Made by a program: the position numbers and the translations under genes
The notes under the pieces: model-generated
What the model saw: the letters and a program-made list of their open reading frames with translations, nothing else
Told to the model about the DNA's origin: nothing
Databases searched by the model: none
Assembly (NCBI GenBank): GCA_021204285.1
Contig: JAJPZP010000216.1
Span: 1-14,264 of the forward strand
Direction of reading: 5' to 3'
From: Lachnospiraceae bacterium
Lineage (GTDB): Bacteria > Bacillota > Clostridia > Lachnospirales > Lachnospiraceae
Length of the DNA: 14,264 nt
In this document: piece after piece, positions 1 through 6,434 of the stretch
Position numbering within the stretch: the stretch's first letter is position 1
How the letters are laid out: every line of letters starts with the position of its first letter

Positions 1-57
1 CGAAATGAAAATACAGCCTTTAGCAGGTAAACCTGCACAGTCTGTTTTTTCATTTCG
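1..57. terminator. Nested inverted repeat, possible terminator or attenuator
   Basis: Bases 1-16 (CGAAATGAAAATACAG) pair with 42-57 (CTGTTTTTTCATTTCG) with one mismatch in 16. Inside, GCAGG at 23-27 pairs with CCTGC at 32-36. The A-rich left arm and T-rich right arm suit an intrinsic terminator working in either direction; a T6 run (45-50) follows the inner hairpin. The gene it would serve lies off the left edge, so it could instead be part of a longer leader or repeat. The pairing is seen directly; the role is inferred. Confidence 0.45.
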
Positions 58-88
58 TGCTGTTCTGAACTGGTGCAAATAATTTAGA

Positions 89-118
89 CTGTCAAAAAGC
101 GTCGGCATGTGGTAGAAT
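89..118 (+). promoter_or_regulatory. Promoter of glgB (extended -10)
   Basis: CTGTCA at 89-94 (4 of 6 matches to TTGACA), an 18-base spacer, and TAGAAT at 113-118 (5 of 6), preceded by TGG, which makes an extended -10. The expected start is near 125, giving a leader of about 47 bases before the ATG at 172. The same TGn plus -10 arrangement occurs upstream of several other genes in this window. Confidence 0.6.
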
Positions 119-145
119 GAAAGAAATCACATGTCGGCGTTTTTT
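94..145 (+). terminator. Intrinsic terminator-like hairpin upstream of glgB
   Basis: The arm at 94-111 (five A, then GCGTCGGCATGTG) pairs with 128-145 (CACATGTCGGCG then a T-run) through about 12 GC-containing pairs, two or three of them G-T wobbles, extended by A-T pairs. The T-run (140-146) directly follows the stem, as in a rho-independent terminator. The glgB promoter lies in the 16-base loop. Transcripts arriving from upstream would therefore be terminated, while a transcript starting at the loop promoter carries only the right arm and escapes. Confidence 0.55.
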
Positions 146-159
146 TGTTTCGCCGGCGG

Positions 160-165
160 AAGGGG
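160..165 (+). promoter_or_regulatory. Ribosome binding site deciding the glgB start
   Basis: AAGGGG lies 6 bases before the ATG at 172. A longer reading from TTG at 145 begins inside the terminator T-run and has no ribosome binding site, so the ATG is preferred. Confidence 0.7.
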
Positions 166-171
166 TGGCTT

Positions 172-2106
172 ATGGGAAAGCAGTCATTGAGCGAAGCGTC
201 CGGAGGGAAGCTCTGGTGCGCGGTCACGGACATGGACCAGTATCTTTTCGGGCAGGGGACTCATTATGAGATTTATAAGAAGCTGGGGGCGCATCCGGCA
301 GAGTATGAGGGCGAGCAGGGCGTCTACTTTGCGGTGTGGGCTCCGAATGCCAAAGGCGTGCGCGTGATCGGCGATTTCAACAGCTGGGGCAGTGACGGTT
401 ACAAGATGCAGCGCCTCGAACCGCTCGGTATCTATGAGGTTTTTGTGCCGGGCCTGAAGCCGGGAAATCTCTATAAATACCTGATTGAGACGAAGAAGGG
501 CGACTATCTCTACAAGGCGGATCCTTTTGCTTTCTATGCGGAGATGCGTCCGGGCACGGCCTCGCGCATCGCGGATATCGATCATTTTACCTGGAGCGAC
601 GAGCGCTGGATGGAGAAGCGGAAGGACTGGAACGCCGCAGAGTCCCCGATGTCGATCTACGAGGTGCATCCCGGCTCCTGGAAGCGCCACGAGCACGACG
701 AGGATGAGGACGGCTACTACAATTACCGCGAGTTCGCGGTGGAGCTGACAAAGTATGTGAAGGAGATGGGCTACACCCACGTCGAGCTGATGGGGATCGC
801 TGAGCATCCCTTCGATGGCTCCTGGGGCTATCAGGTGACCGGTTATTTTGCACCGACCTCGCGCCACGGCTCGCCCGCGGATTTCCAGTATATGATGGAT
901 TATTTCCATAAGAATAATATCGGCGTTATCCTCGACTGGGTGCCGGCGCATTTCCCGCGCGATGCGCACGGACTCGCGAATTTCGACGGGACGCCGCTCT
1001 TCGAGCATCCGGACTCAAGGCGCGGGGAGCACCCGGACTGGGGTACGAAGATTTTCAACTATGAGAAATCAGAGGTGCGTAATTTCCTGATCGCGAACGC
1101 GCTCTACTGGCTGAATCATTATCATGTGGACGGGCTGAGAGTGGACGCGGTGGCCTCGATGCTCTATCTCGATTACGGCAAGCGTGACGGCCAGTGGCTG
1201 CCGAATAAGTACGGCGGAAATCAGAATCTCGACGCGATCTGGTTCTTCAAGCATCTGAACTCGATTATCCGCGGCCGCAAGGACGGCTCGATGATCATCG
1301 CGGAGGAGTCGACGGCCTGGCCGGGCGTCACGAAGGATCCGGAGGAGGACGGCCTCGGCTTCACCTTCAAGTGGAATATGGGCTGGATGAACGATTTCCT
1401 CGAATATATGAAGCTCGACCCCTATTTCCGCAAAGATAATCATAATAAGATGACCTTTGCGATGAGCTATGCCTACAGTGAGAATTATATTCTCGTACTG
1501 TCCCACGATGAGGTCGTTCACCTGAAGTGCTCGATGCTGAACAAGATGCCGGGCTATCTGGTGGACAAGTTCGCAAACCTCAGAGCCGGATATACCTTTA
1601 TGATCGGCCATCCCGGCAAGAAGCTGCTCTTTATGGGCAATGAGTTCGCGCAGCTCAGGGAGTGGAGCGAGGATCGCGAGCTCGACTGGTATCTGCTCGA
1701 TGAAGAACGCCACCAGCAAATGCAGAATTATGTGAAGGCGCTGCTGCATCTCTATCGGAAATATCGTTGCCTTTATGAGTTGGACGACCACTGGGACGGC
1801 TTCCAGTGGATCAATGTGAACGACTGCTTCCACAGTATTTTCAGCTTTGTGCGCTACAGCAGGACGAAGCGGAAGAGTCTTCTGTTTGTAATGAATTTCA
1901 CGCCGATGGAGTATCCGGACTACAGGGTCGGCGTGCCGAAGAAAAAGAATTATAAGCTGGTACTCGACGGAGACGCGGCTGAGTTTGGCGGCAACGGCCG
2001 TGAGAAAGCGGAAGTTTTTACGGCAAAAAAGGGTGCCTGCGACAACCAGCCCTATTATCTGGAATATCCGCTTTCGCCCTATGGGGTGGCAGTATTCGAG
2101 TTCTGA
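172..2106 (+). CDS. glgB: 1,4-alpha-glucan branching enzyme
   Basis: Cytoplasmic enzyme that cuts alpha-1,4-glucan chains and re-attaches the fragment through an alpha-1,6 bond, forming glycogen branches. From the ATG at 172 it has 644 residues, normal for the family. A CBM48-type N-terminal domain is near residues 40-135 (VYFAVWAPNA, VRVIGDFNSW), followed by a GH13 barrel and an all-beta C-terminal domain. Catalytic motifs are intact: region I DWVPAH (255-260), nucleophile D325 in GLRVDAV, acid E378 in IIAEEST, and D446 in LSHDEVVH. LLFMGNEFAQ and ELDWYLL, typical of GlgB, follow. It has its own promoter and is convergent with the next gene, only 20 bases away. No glgA, glgC or glgP is in the window, so it stands apart from a glycogen operon here. 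Function is very secure. Confidence 0.97.
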   Translation: MGKQSLSEASGGKLWCAVTDMDQYLFGQGTHYEIYKKLGAHPAEYEGEQGVYFAVWAPNAKGVRVIGDFNSWGSDGYKMQRLEPLGIYEVFVPGLKPGNLYKYLIETKKGDYLYKADPFAFYAEMRPGTASRIADIDHFTWSDERWMEKRKDWNAAESPMSIYEVHPGSWKRHEHDEDEDGYYNYREFAVELTKYVKEMGYTHVELMGIAEHPFDGSWGYQVTGYFAPTSRHGSPADFQYMMDYFHKNNIGVILDWVPAHFPRDAHGLANFDGTPLFEHPDSRRGEHPDWGTKIFNYEKSEVRNFLIANALYWLNHYHVDGLRVDAVASMLYLDYGKRDGQWLPNKYGGNQNLDAIWFFKHLNSIIRGRKDGSMIIAEESTAWPGVTKDPEEDGLGFTFKWNMGWMNDFLEYMKLDPYFRKDNHNKMTFAMSYAYSENYILVLSHDEVVHLKCSMLNKMPGYLVDKFANLRAGYTFMIGHPGKKLLFMGNEFAQLREWSEDRELDWYLLDEERHQQMQNYVKALLHLYRKYRCLYELDDHWDGFQWINVNDCFHSIFSFVRYSRTKRKSLLFVMNFTPMEYPDYRVGVPKKKNYKLVLDGDAAEFGGNGREKAEVFTAKKGACDNQPYYLEYPLSPYGVAVFEF

Positions 2107-2126
2107 TAAGCTGACCCCCTTGTTTT

Positions 2127-2912
2127 CTAATCATCGGCGCCGGCAATCACCTTCGGTATATGATGCATATCCGCGGCGATGTCAGTGAAGGAGCTGAAAT
2201 AGCTGCCGATGATCTTGCGCGTATTTGCCAGACAATAAAGATCGAGAAGGGCGTCGTACATGCCCTCGGCGCTGTCTCTGCGGAGGCAGCGCTTTTCATT
2301 GGAAAGGATGCGGCCCGGGAAGGCGTCTCGAAGCACGGCCTCCTCCGCGAGGTCATCGGTCGCGAGATAAAACGTAGTGTCCGGGTCGTACTCGAGCTCT
2401 CGTCTCATGGAGAGCAGGAATGCGTCGGTCGAGCTTTTGCCGATCGCGGGCTGATTGTCCGTGCGGCGGATATGGACGCCGACGCAGGAGGAGCCAAAGC
2501 GCGCGCTCATCTCATCGATGCGTGCCTGCAGCGCTTCCGTAGGGCGGAAGAGGTGGTAATCCTCTGCGGGGTAGAACCATTCCCAGGTGAAAATATAGGA
2601 GTTGCCCTGCAGGGACGCAGCATATTCCGGATCCAGGCCGACCGGACTGCGATGCGCCACGATATCTTCATTTGTCAGATAATTTCTGGCAGTCTTCTGG
2701 TAAAAAAGCTTGCGCGGATCAGCCACGGAATGGATACCTGTGATTTTAAACTCCGTCACTGGTTGGAACAGAGACTCAAAGGGACAGTTCAGCTCTGCAT
2801 TGCAGAGCCAGAGTACGCGAAGCTCTTCCCGGAGCTCCCTGGCCAGTCGCCAGCCGGAATTTATCACGCGCATTCTATTGCATAAACCGCCCGAAGGTTG
2901 TATGATTATCAT
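2127..2912 (-). CDS. Fucosyltransferase-like protein (NodZ / GT23-related fold)
   Basis: Probable cytoplasmic glycosyltransferase of 261 residues. The N-terminus has the nucleotide-sugar loop PSGGLCNRMRVINSG (6-20). A central VGVHIRRTD (144-152) matches the HxRRxD signature of the alpha-1,6- and O-fucosyltransferase superfamily. A C-terminal stretch YDALLDLYCLANTRKIIGS then SYFSSFTDIA (about 219-246) matches the conserved donor-binding end of that superfamily. No signal peptide or membrane segment is seen. The start at 2912 is chosen because GAGGTC lies a few bases upstream; a longer reading to 2996 would run through its own promoter. The donor is probably GDP-fucose by family, but no GDP-fucose synthesis gene is nearby and the acceptor is unknown. 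It is divergent from the GT4 at 2975, which suggests a role in the same surface glycan. Confidence 0.8.
   Translation of the reverse strand: MIIIQPSGGLCNRMRVINSGWRLARELREELRVLWLCNAELNCPFESLFQPVTEFKITGIHSVADPRKLFYQKTARNYLTNEDIVAHRSPVGLDPEYAASLQGNSYIFTWEWFYPAEDYHLFRPTEALQARIDEMSARFGSSCVGVHIRRTDNQPAIGKSSTDAFLLSMRRELEYDPDTTFYLATDDLAEEAVLRDAFPGRILSNEKRCLRRDSAEGMYDALLDLYCLANTRKIIGSYFSSFTDIAADMHHIPKVIAGADD
2878..2906 (+). promoter_or_regulatory. Candidate promoter of the GT4 gene
   Basis: TTGCAT at 2878-2883, a 17-base spacer, and TATGAT at 2901-2906. The -35 matches only half the consensus; the -10 matches 5 of 6. It would lie inside the first codons of the opposing fucosyltransferase-like gene, so the two divergent promoters would overlap. 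This is the best + strand candidate, but a weak one. Confidence 0.35.
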
Positions 2913-2917
2913 TGTAT

Positions 2918-2923
2918 GACCTC
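2918..2923 (-). promoter_or_regulatory. Ribosome binding site of the fucosyltransferase-like gene
   Basis: On the minus strand GAGGTC lies 5 bases before the ATG at 2912. It supports this start over the longer reading from 2996. Confidence 0.6.
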
Positions 2924-2945
2924 GTCTGTCTGAAGTGTTAGAGAC

Positions 2946-2975
2946 AGTATAGCACAGCGGATGGGGATCTTGCAA
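2946..2975 (-). promoter_or_regulatory. Promoter of the fucosyltransferase-like gene
   Basis: Read on the minus strand: TTGCAA (2975-2970), an 18-base spacer, and TATACT (2951-2946) preceded by TGC, an extended -10. The start would be near 2939, about 27 bases before the ATG. The -35 box overlaps the ATG of the divergent GT4 gene at 2975. Confidence 0.6.
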
Positions 2976-4213
2976 TGGACGGTAGAAAAATGGCAATAAA
3001 GGTTTTGGAGATCAATACGGTCTGCCAGGGCGGCAGCGTCGGGTGTATTACGGTCGATATCTGCCGGGCGCTCATGAAAAACGGCGACGGCTGCCTGATT
3101 GCGCATGGAAGACGCGGCGCGCCGCAGGATGTTCCTGCATTTCGCTTTGGCTCGAACTTTGATATGGGCCTGCACGTGCTGTCCACTTTTCTGAAGGGAG
3201 AACACGGTTTTGCCTCGCGGCGACAGACCACGAAACTGATCGAAAAAATGCAGGAGTATGATCCGGATGTAATTCAGCTCCACAATATCCACGGGTTCGT
3301 ACTCCAGGTGGAACTGCTGTTTGCTTATCTGAAAAAAGCGGGAAAGCCGATCGTCTGGACACTGCATGATTGCTGGCCCTACACAGGACACTGCGCATTC
3401 TATGATTACAATGGGTGTTCGTGCTGGAAGGATGGTTGCAGAGCATGTCATGAATATCGAAGGACATATCCCTATGCCCTCTTTCGGAACAATGCGGCCC
3501 GGAATTTTGAACGGAAACGTGCAGCGTTCACGGGCGTGCCGGATCTGACGATTGTGACGCCATCCGCCTGGCTGGCAGAGCAGGTTTCCGGGTCTTTCCT
3601 GCAGGCTTATCCTGTGAAGCTTATACCCAACGGAATTGATCGTGAGGTATTCTGTCCGCGTGACAGTGAGCTCAGAAGTGAGCACGGCCTAGAAGAGAAG
3701 TTTGTCGTACTCGGCGTGGCGAATGTCTGGGAGCGCCGGAAGGGGCTTTCGTATTTCCGGAAACTGGCGGAAACGTTGCCGGATAATTTCCGGATCGTGC
3801 TGATCGGCCTTGACAAAAAACAGCAGCGCGGTCTGCCCGCGAATGTGATCGGTCTTGGAAAGACGGAGAATGCCGAACAGCTCGCGGAGTACTATACGAT
3901 GGCGGATGTCTTCGTGAACGCGACATTGGAGGACAATTTTCCGACGACGAATCTCGAGGCGCTTGCCTGCGGTACGCCGGTCATTACCTTTGACACGGGC
4001 GGAAGTCCGGAGAGCCTTGACGAAAGCTGTGGGCGTGTTGTTCCCAAAGGGGATGTCAAAGCGCTGCGCAAAGCCATCCTGGAGGAAGAGCAGGCTCCTC
4101 ACAGCAGGGAGTCCTGCCTGAAACGGGCAGAACGGTACGGAAAGAATGAGCGATTCCAGGATTATGTGACGCTCTATCATGAGCTGGCAGAGCACAGCGG
4201 AAGCAGACCCTGA
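2975..4213 (+). CDS. Glycosyltransferase family 4 (WcaC-like)
   Basis: Retaining GT-B glycosyltransferase of 412 residues, probably cytoplasmic and acting on a lipid-linked glycan. The N-terminal domain has the glycine-rich acceptor loop QGGSVG (19-23), VIQLHNIHG (99-107) and TLHDCWPYTGHC (129-140), followed by a cysteine cluster (C133, C140, C148, C150, C155, C158) of the kind seen in WcaC-like GT4 proteins, perhaps a metal site. The C-terminal donor domain has PNGID (218-222), ANVWERRKG (249-257) and EDNFPTTNLEALACGTPV (319-336), where the usual E-x7-E reads D-x7-E, as is common in this group. The start at 2975 has GGGG upstream; M6 at 2990 is an alternative. The next GT2 gene follows after 37 bases, so the two are probably cotranscribed. 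The sugar donor cannot be read from the sequence. Confidence 0.88.
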   Translation: MDGRKMAIKVLEINTVCQGGSVGCITVDICRALMKNGDGCLIAHGRRGAPQDVPAFRFGSNFDMGLHVLSTFLKGEHGFASRRQTTKLIEKMQEYDPDVIQLHNIHGFVLQVELLFAYLKKAGKPIVWTLHDCWPYTGHCAFYDYNGCSCWKDGCRACHEYRRTYPYALFRNNAARNFERKRAAFTGVPDLTIVTPSAWLAEQVSGSFLQAYPVKLIPNGIDREVFCPRDSELRSEHGLEEKFVVLGVANVWERRKGLSYFRKLAETLPDNFRIVLIGLDKKQQRGLPANVIGLGKTENAEQLAEYYTMADVFVNATLEDNFPTTNLEALACGTPVITFDTGGSPESLDESCGRVVPKGDVKALRKAILEEEQAPHSRESCLKRAERYGKNERFQDYVTLYHELAEHSGSRP

Positions 4214-4240
4214 GGAAAGTCAGGGAGAGCGCGCAGTGTC

Positions 4241-4246
4241 AGGAGA
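4241..4246 (+). promoter_or_regulatory. Ribosome binding site deciding the GT2 start at 4251
   Basis: AGGAGA lies 4 bases before ATG 4251. The frame is open further upstream to 4179, overlapping the GT4 gene, but no comparable site precedes that start. Confidence 0.75.
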
Positions 4247-4250
4247 TAAA

Positions 4251-4997
4251 ATGAATACGAAACCGAAAGTTTCGGTCGTCACGACCACCTACAATGATAT
4301 AGAAAACCTGCGGCGCATCCTTGAACAGGTGCGCTCTCAGAGCTATCCCAATATCGAGCATATTGTCGTAGACGGTGGCTCCACGGATGGGACGGTGGAA
4401 CTCCTGCGTGCGTCTTCACAGGGGAAAGAAGAAACGCTGCGCTGGATTTCCGAACCGGATCAGGGCATTTACGACGCGATTAATAAAGGTATCCGCATGG
4501 CATCCGGTGATATCATCGGCTATTGCTGTGACCGCTATGCCAGCGGGCAGGTTGTGGAGCAGATGGTCGATATGATAATACGTGAGGGTACAGACGGCGT
4601 CCATGGAGATCTCTGTTATATGGACGGCGATCGGATCGTTCGCACCTGGAAGCAGGGACAGGGCCATATCCGCAGCGGCTGGATGCCGGGTCATCCGACG
4701 CTGTACCTGCGCCGCGAGGTCTACGAGCGCTATGGACTCTATAAGACCGATTACCGGATTTCCGGCGATTATGAGTTTATGGTACGAATATTATACAAAA
4801 ATCAGGTAAGATTATCCTATCTTCCGGAAACACTGATTTATATGAGTTACGGCGGCACGAGCAATAAGAGTCTTGGCGCGTATCTTGAATCCCTGAAGGA
4901 GGGTCATTGCGCCCTGAAGGAGAACGGTGTTCCTTTCGCCTGCGTCACGGACGCGCTGCGTACCCTTCGGGTGCTGGCACAATTTATAAAAGTATGA
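4251..4997 (+). CDS. Glycosyltransferase family 2, short WcaA-like form with an altered catalytic motif
   Basis: GT-A fold glycosyltransferase of 248 residues without membrane segments. Nucleotide-binding motifs are clear: VSVVTTTYND (7-16), IEHIVVDGGSTDGT (35-48) and WISEPDQGIYDAINKG (65-80). Later WMPGHPTLYLRR (144-155) and RISGDYEFMVRI (169-180) match the acceptor side of this subfamily. The odd point is after GDIIG (86-90). Relatives normally read about LNSDDxY there, with the metal-binding aspartates. This protein reads YCCDRYASGQ, about two residues shorter and with one aspartate (D94). It may be inactive, altered, or use D94 alone; the reading frame is intact. It is cotranscribed with the upstream GT4. 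Substrate unknown. Confidence 0.85.
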   Translation: MNTKPKVSVVTTTYNDIENLRRILEQVRSQSYPNIEHIVVDGGSTDGTVELLRASSQGKEETLRWISEPDQGIYDAINKGIRMASGDIIGYCCDRYASGQVVEQMVDMIIREGTDGVHGDLCYMDGDRIVRTWKQGQGHIRSGWMPGHPTLYLRREVYERYGLYKTDYRISGDYEFMVRILYKNQVRLSYLPETLIYMSYGGTSNKSLGAYLESLKEGHCALKENGVPFACVTDALRTLRVLAQFIKV

Positions 4998-5003
4998 TAT
5001 GAT
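4974..5003 (+). promoter_or_regulatory. Promoter at the start of the structured intergenic element
   Basis: CTGGCA at 4974-4979 (4 of 6), an 18-base spacer, and TATGAT at 4998-5003 (5 of 6) preceded by TGA, an extended -10 that uses the stop codon of the upstream GT2 gene. The predicted start, near 5010, falls at the base of the first long hairpin of the element (5008-5062), so the RNA would begin with that structure. Confidence 0.5.
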
Positions 5004-5007
5004 ACCA

Positions 5008-5205
5008 GGGCCAAAAGGTCATGAATCGAATGCTTGCATTCGTATTCATGATTTTGGACCCCGCAAAAACATGAGGAAGCAGCTATTTTCCGAAGGAAAA
5101 TGTGCGGATTCCGAATGTTTTCAGGATTTCGAGAGCGCGAAGCGCATATAAGTGAGATAGAAAATCTTTGATTTTCGTAATCGAACTTATGTTTTGCAGA
5201 AATCC
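5008..5205 (+). ncRNA. Candidate structured RNA or folded intergenic repeat, not recognised
   Basis: Three consecutive structured modules fill this non-coding stretch. P1: 5008-5010, 5011-5016, 5020-5026 and 5027-5032 pair with 5059-5061, 5052-5057, 5044-5050 and 5037-5042, about 22 pairs with a CTTG tip. P2: AAAACAT (5066-5072) pairs with ATGTTTT (5115-5121); a GA/GA internal loop follows, then GGAA (5075-5078) with TTCC (5109-5112), GCA with TGC, and ATTTTCC (5085-5091) with GGAAAAT (5095-5101). P3: GGATTTC (5124-5130) pairs with GAAATCC (5199-5205) and closes a three-way junction holding GCGC-GAA-GCGC (5135-5145) and a hairpin from ATAAGT (5148-5153) to ACTTAT (5185-5190), again with a GA/GA loop and inner arms GAAAATC and GATTTTC. 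The tandem GA pairs exist only on the + strand, fitting the promoter just upstream. It could be a non-coding RNA, a long leader of the downstream operon, or a dispersed repeat. The pairing is seen directly; function is unknown. Confidence 0.5.
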
Positions 5206-5206
5206 G

Positions 5207-5215
5207 TGGTATCAT
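5207..5215 (+). promoter_or_regulatory. Extended -10 promoter candidate for the surface glycan operon
   Basis: TGG directly precedes TATCAT at 5210-5215. No good -35 lies 16 to 18 bases upstream, so it would rely on the extended -10. The start would be near 5222, about 26 bases before the ATG at 5248. It begins right after the last helix of the structured element. Confidence 0.4.
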
Positions 5216-5247
5216 CAGGATCATAACTACAGGAGATCTGTATTTGT

Positions 5248-5952
5248 ATGAAGAAGCTTGTCATTATTCCCGCCTATAATGAGAGCGGTAATATCCTCCG
5301 TGCTGTCGCGGATATCCGCGAACACGCGCCGGATTTCGACTACGTGATTGTGAATGACTGCTCCACGGACGCGACCCTGCGCCTCTGCCGGGAGCACGGC
5401 CTGAACCATGTGAACCTGTCTGTGAATCTCGGCATCGGTGGGGCTGTGCAGACCGGTTATCTTTACGGCATACAGAACGGTTACGATCTGGCTGTACAGT
5501 TCGACGGGGATGGGCAGCATGATGCGGCATATCTTCCGTGTATGGCGGAGGAGCTCATCCGCAGCGGCAGCGATATGGTGATCGGTTCGCGTTTCATTGA
5601 AAGGGAAGGTTTCCAGTCCTCCGGTCTGCGACGGATTGGAATTCGCTATTTTTCCTGCCTGATTCGGCTGCTGACCGGTGCGCGGGTGACCGATCCGACC
5701 TCGGGGATGCGTATGGTGAACCGGGATGTGATGGCGATCTACGCGAATAATTATCCGAAGGACTATCCGGAGCCGGAGAGTGTGGTCGCGATTCTGCGTA
5801 TGGGTAAAAAAGTGACGGAGCTTCCGGTGGTCATGCGTGAGCTCCGGGAGGGAGACTCTTCGCACGGCGGGATGATTTCTGCTTATTATATGATCAAGGT
5901 CACGGTTGCGATCCTGCTGGAGTGCCTGCGAAAGGTGCATGCCTCATGCTGA
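5248..5952 (+). CDS. Polyprenyl-phosphate glycosyltransferase, GT2 (DPM1/GacI-like)
   Basis: Probable membrane-associated enzyme that transfers one sugar from a nucleotide donor to undecaprenyl phosphate. It has 234 residues. The GT-A motifs are LVIIPAYNESGNI (4-16), YVIVNDCSTDAT (32-43), LGIGGAVQTGYLYG (61-74) and the DXD in AVQFDGDGQHD (82-92; D86 and D88). VIGSRF (111-116) and DPTSGMRMVNRD (149-160) are typical of DPM-like enzymes. Unlike many relatives it has no clear C-terminal transmembrane pair; only a weak hydrophobic stretch lies near 208-226. The start has AGGAG at 5231-5235, a rather long 12 bases away. The gene overlaps the DUF2304 gene by 7 bases. In group A streptococci the GT2 GacI needs the DUF2304 protein GacJ for full activity, and this pair looks equivalent. 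The sugar is not determinable. Confidence 0.88.
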   Translation: MKKLVIIPAYNESGNILRAVADIREHAPDFDYVIVNDCSTDATLRLCREHGLNHVNLSVNLGIGGAVQTGYLYGIQNGYDLAVQFDGDGQHDAAYLPCMAEELIRSGSDMVIGSRFIEREGFQSSGLRRIGIRYFSCLIRLLTGARVTDPTSGMRMVNRDVMAIYANNYPKDYPEPESVVAILRMGKKVTELPVVMRELREGDSSHGGMISAYYMIKVTVAILLECLRKVHASC

Positions 5953-6383
5953 CATTTAAGCTGCAGTTTGTGATTGGCGTTGCGCTGCTCACAGTCTTTG
6001 CGATACTTGTCAATATGATACGGAAAAGGAGCCTGGAGCTGAAATATGCACTGGTCTGGATACTGATGCTGGTTGCGCTGCTGATTTTTGACTGCGCACC
6101 GTCACTGTTGAATGTCGTGTCCGGGTTGATTGGCATCTATGCGCCGGTCAACATGATCTTTTTCCTGGGCTTCTGCTTTTCCCTGCTGATCATCTTTTCC
6201 CTGACGGTAGCGCTCTCGCGGTTGTCGAACAGTATCCGGACGCTGGATCAGATGGTGGCACTGAATGAGAAGCGTTTGCAGGAGCTGGAGAGTCAGATCG
6301 GACAAGGGCGGGGAGAAGATACCATGAAGGAAGGACAGCCAAAGGAGACAGATCTGTCCGGTGTCGTTGATATTACAGAATAA
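5946..6383 (+). CDS. DUF2304 small membrane protein, probable GT2 partner (GacJ-like)
   Basis: Small integral membrane protein of 145 residues with three hydrophobic segments at about 5-24, 34-50 and 68-90, and a polar C-terminal tail (95-145) that looks partly helical (LDQMVALNEKRLQELESQI) and then acidic and disordered. The N-terminal hydrophobic layout, including KRSLELKYALVWI (27-39), matches DUF2304. Such proteins are usually encoded beside a DPM-like GT2; GacJ in streptococci stimulates GacI, and this gene overlaps its GT2 neighbour by 7 bases (ATGCTGA), suggesting translational coupling. The tail is an extension compared with short GacJ-like members. The ATG at 5946 is chosen over a GTG at 5922 because of AAAGGTG upstream and the overlap. 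The role is inferred from family and context. Confidence 0.8.
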   Translation: MLTFKLQFVIGVALLTVFAILVNMIRKRSLELKYALVWILMLVALLIFDCAPSLLNVVSGLIGIYAPVNMIFFLGFCFSLLIIFSLTVALSRLSNSIRTLDQMVALNEKRLQELESQIGQGRGEDTMKEGQPKETDLSGVVDITE

Positions 6384-6434
6384 AGTACCCATCAGGACAG
6401 AAGACCACAGGTCGTCCAGAAAGGAAGATACAGG

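Noticed and set aside
184..1008. Long open frame on the minus strand opposite the first half of glgB
   Set aside because: It is antisense to a certain gene, has arginine- and histidine-rich low-quality composition, and shows no domain or start signal.
1516..1530. GlgB reads HDEVVHLKC and NEFAQLREW where E. coli has HGK and QGREW
   Set aside because: I recall similar forms in clostridial branching enzymes, and all catalytic residues are intact, so this is probably a subfamily trait.
2160..2885. 241-residue + strand open frame opposite the fucosyltransferase-like gene
   Set aside because: The minus-strand reading has clear family motifs, a ribosome binding site and a promoter; the + strand reading has none of these.
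4904..5224. 106-residue minus-strand open frame across the intergenic region 4998-5247
   Set aside because: It crosses the end of the GT2 gene and the folded element, has no recognisable domain, and its openness is explained by the inverted repeats.
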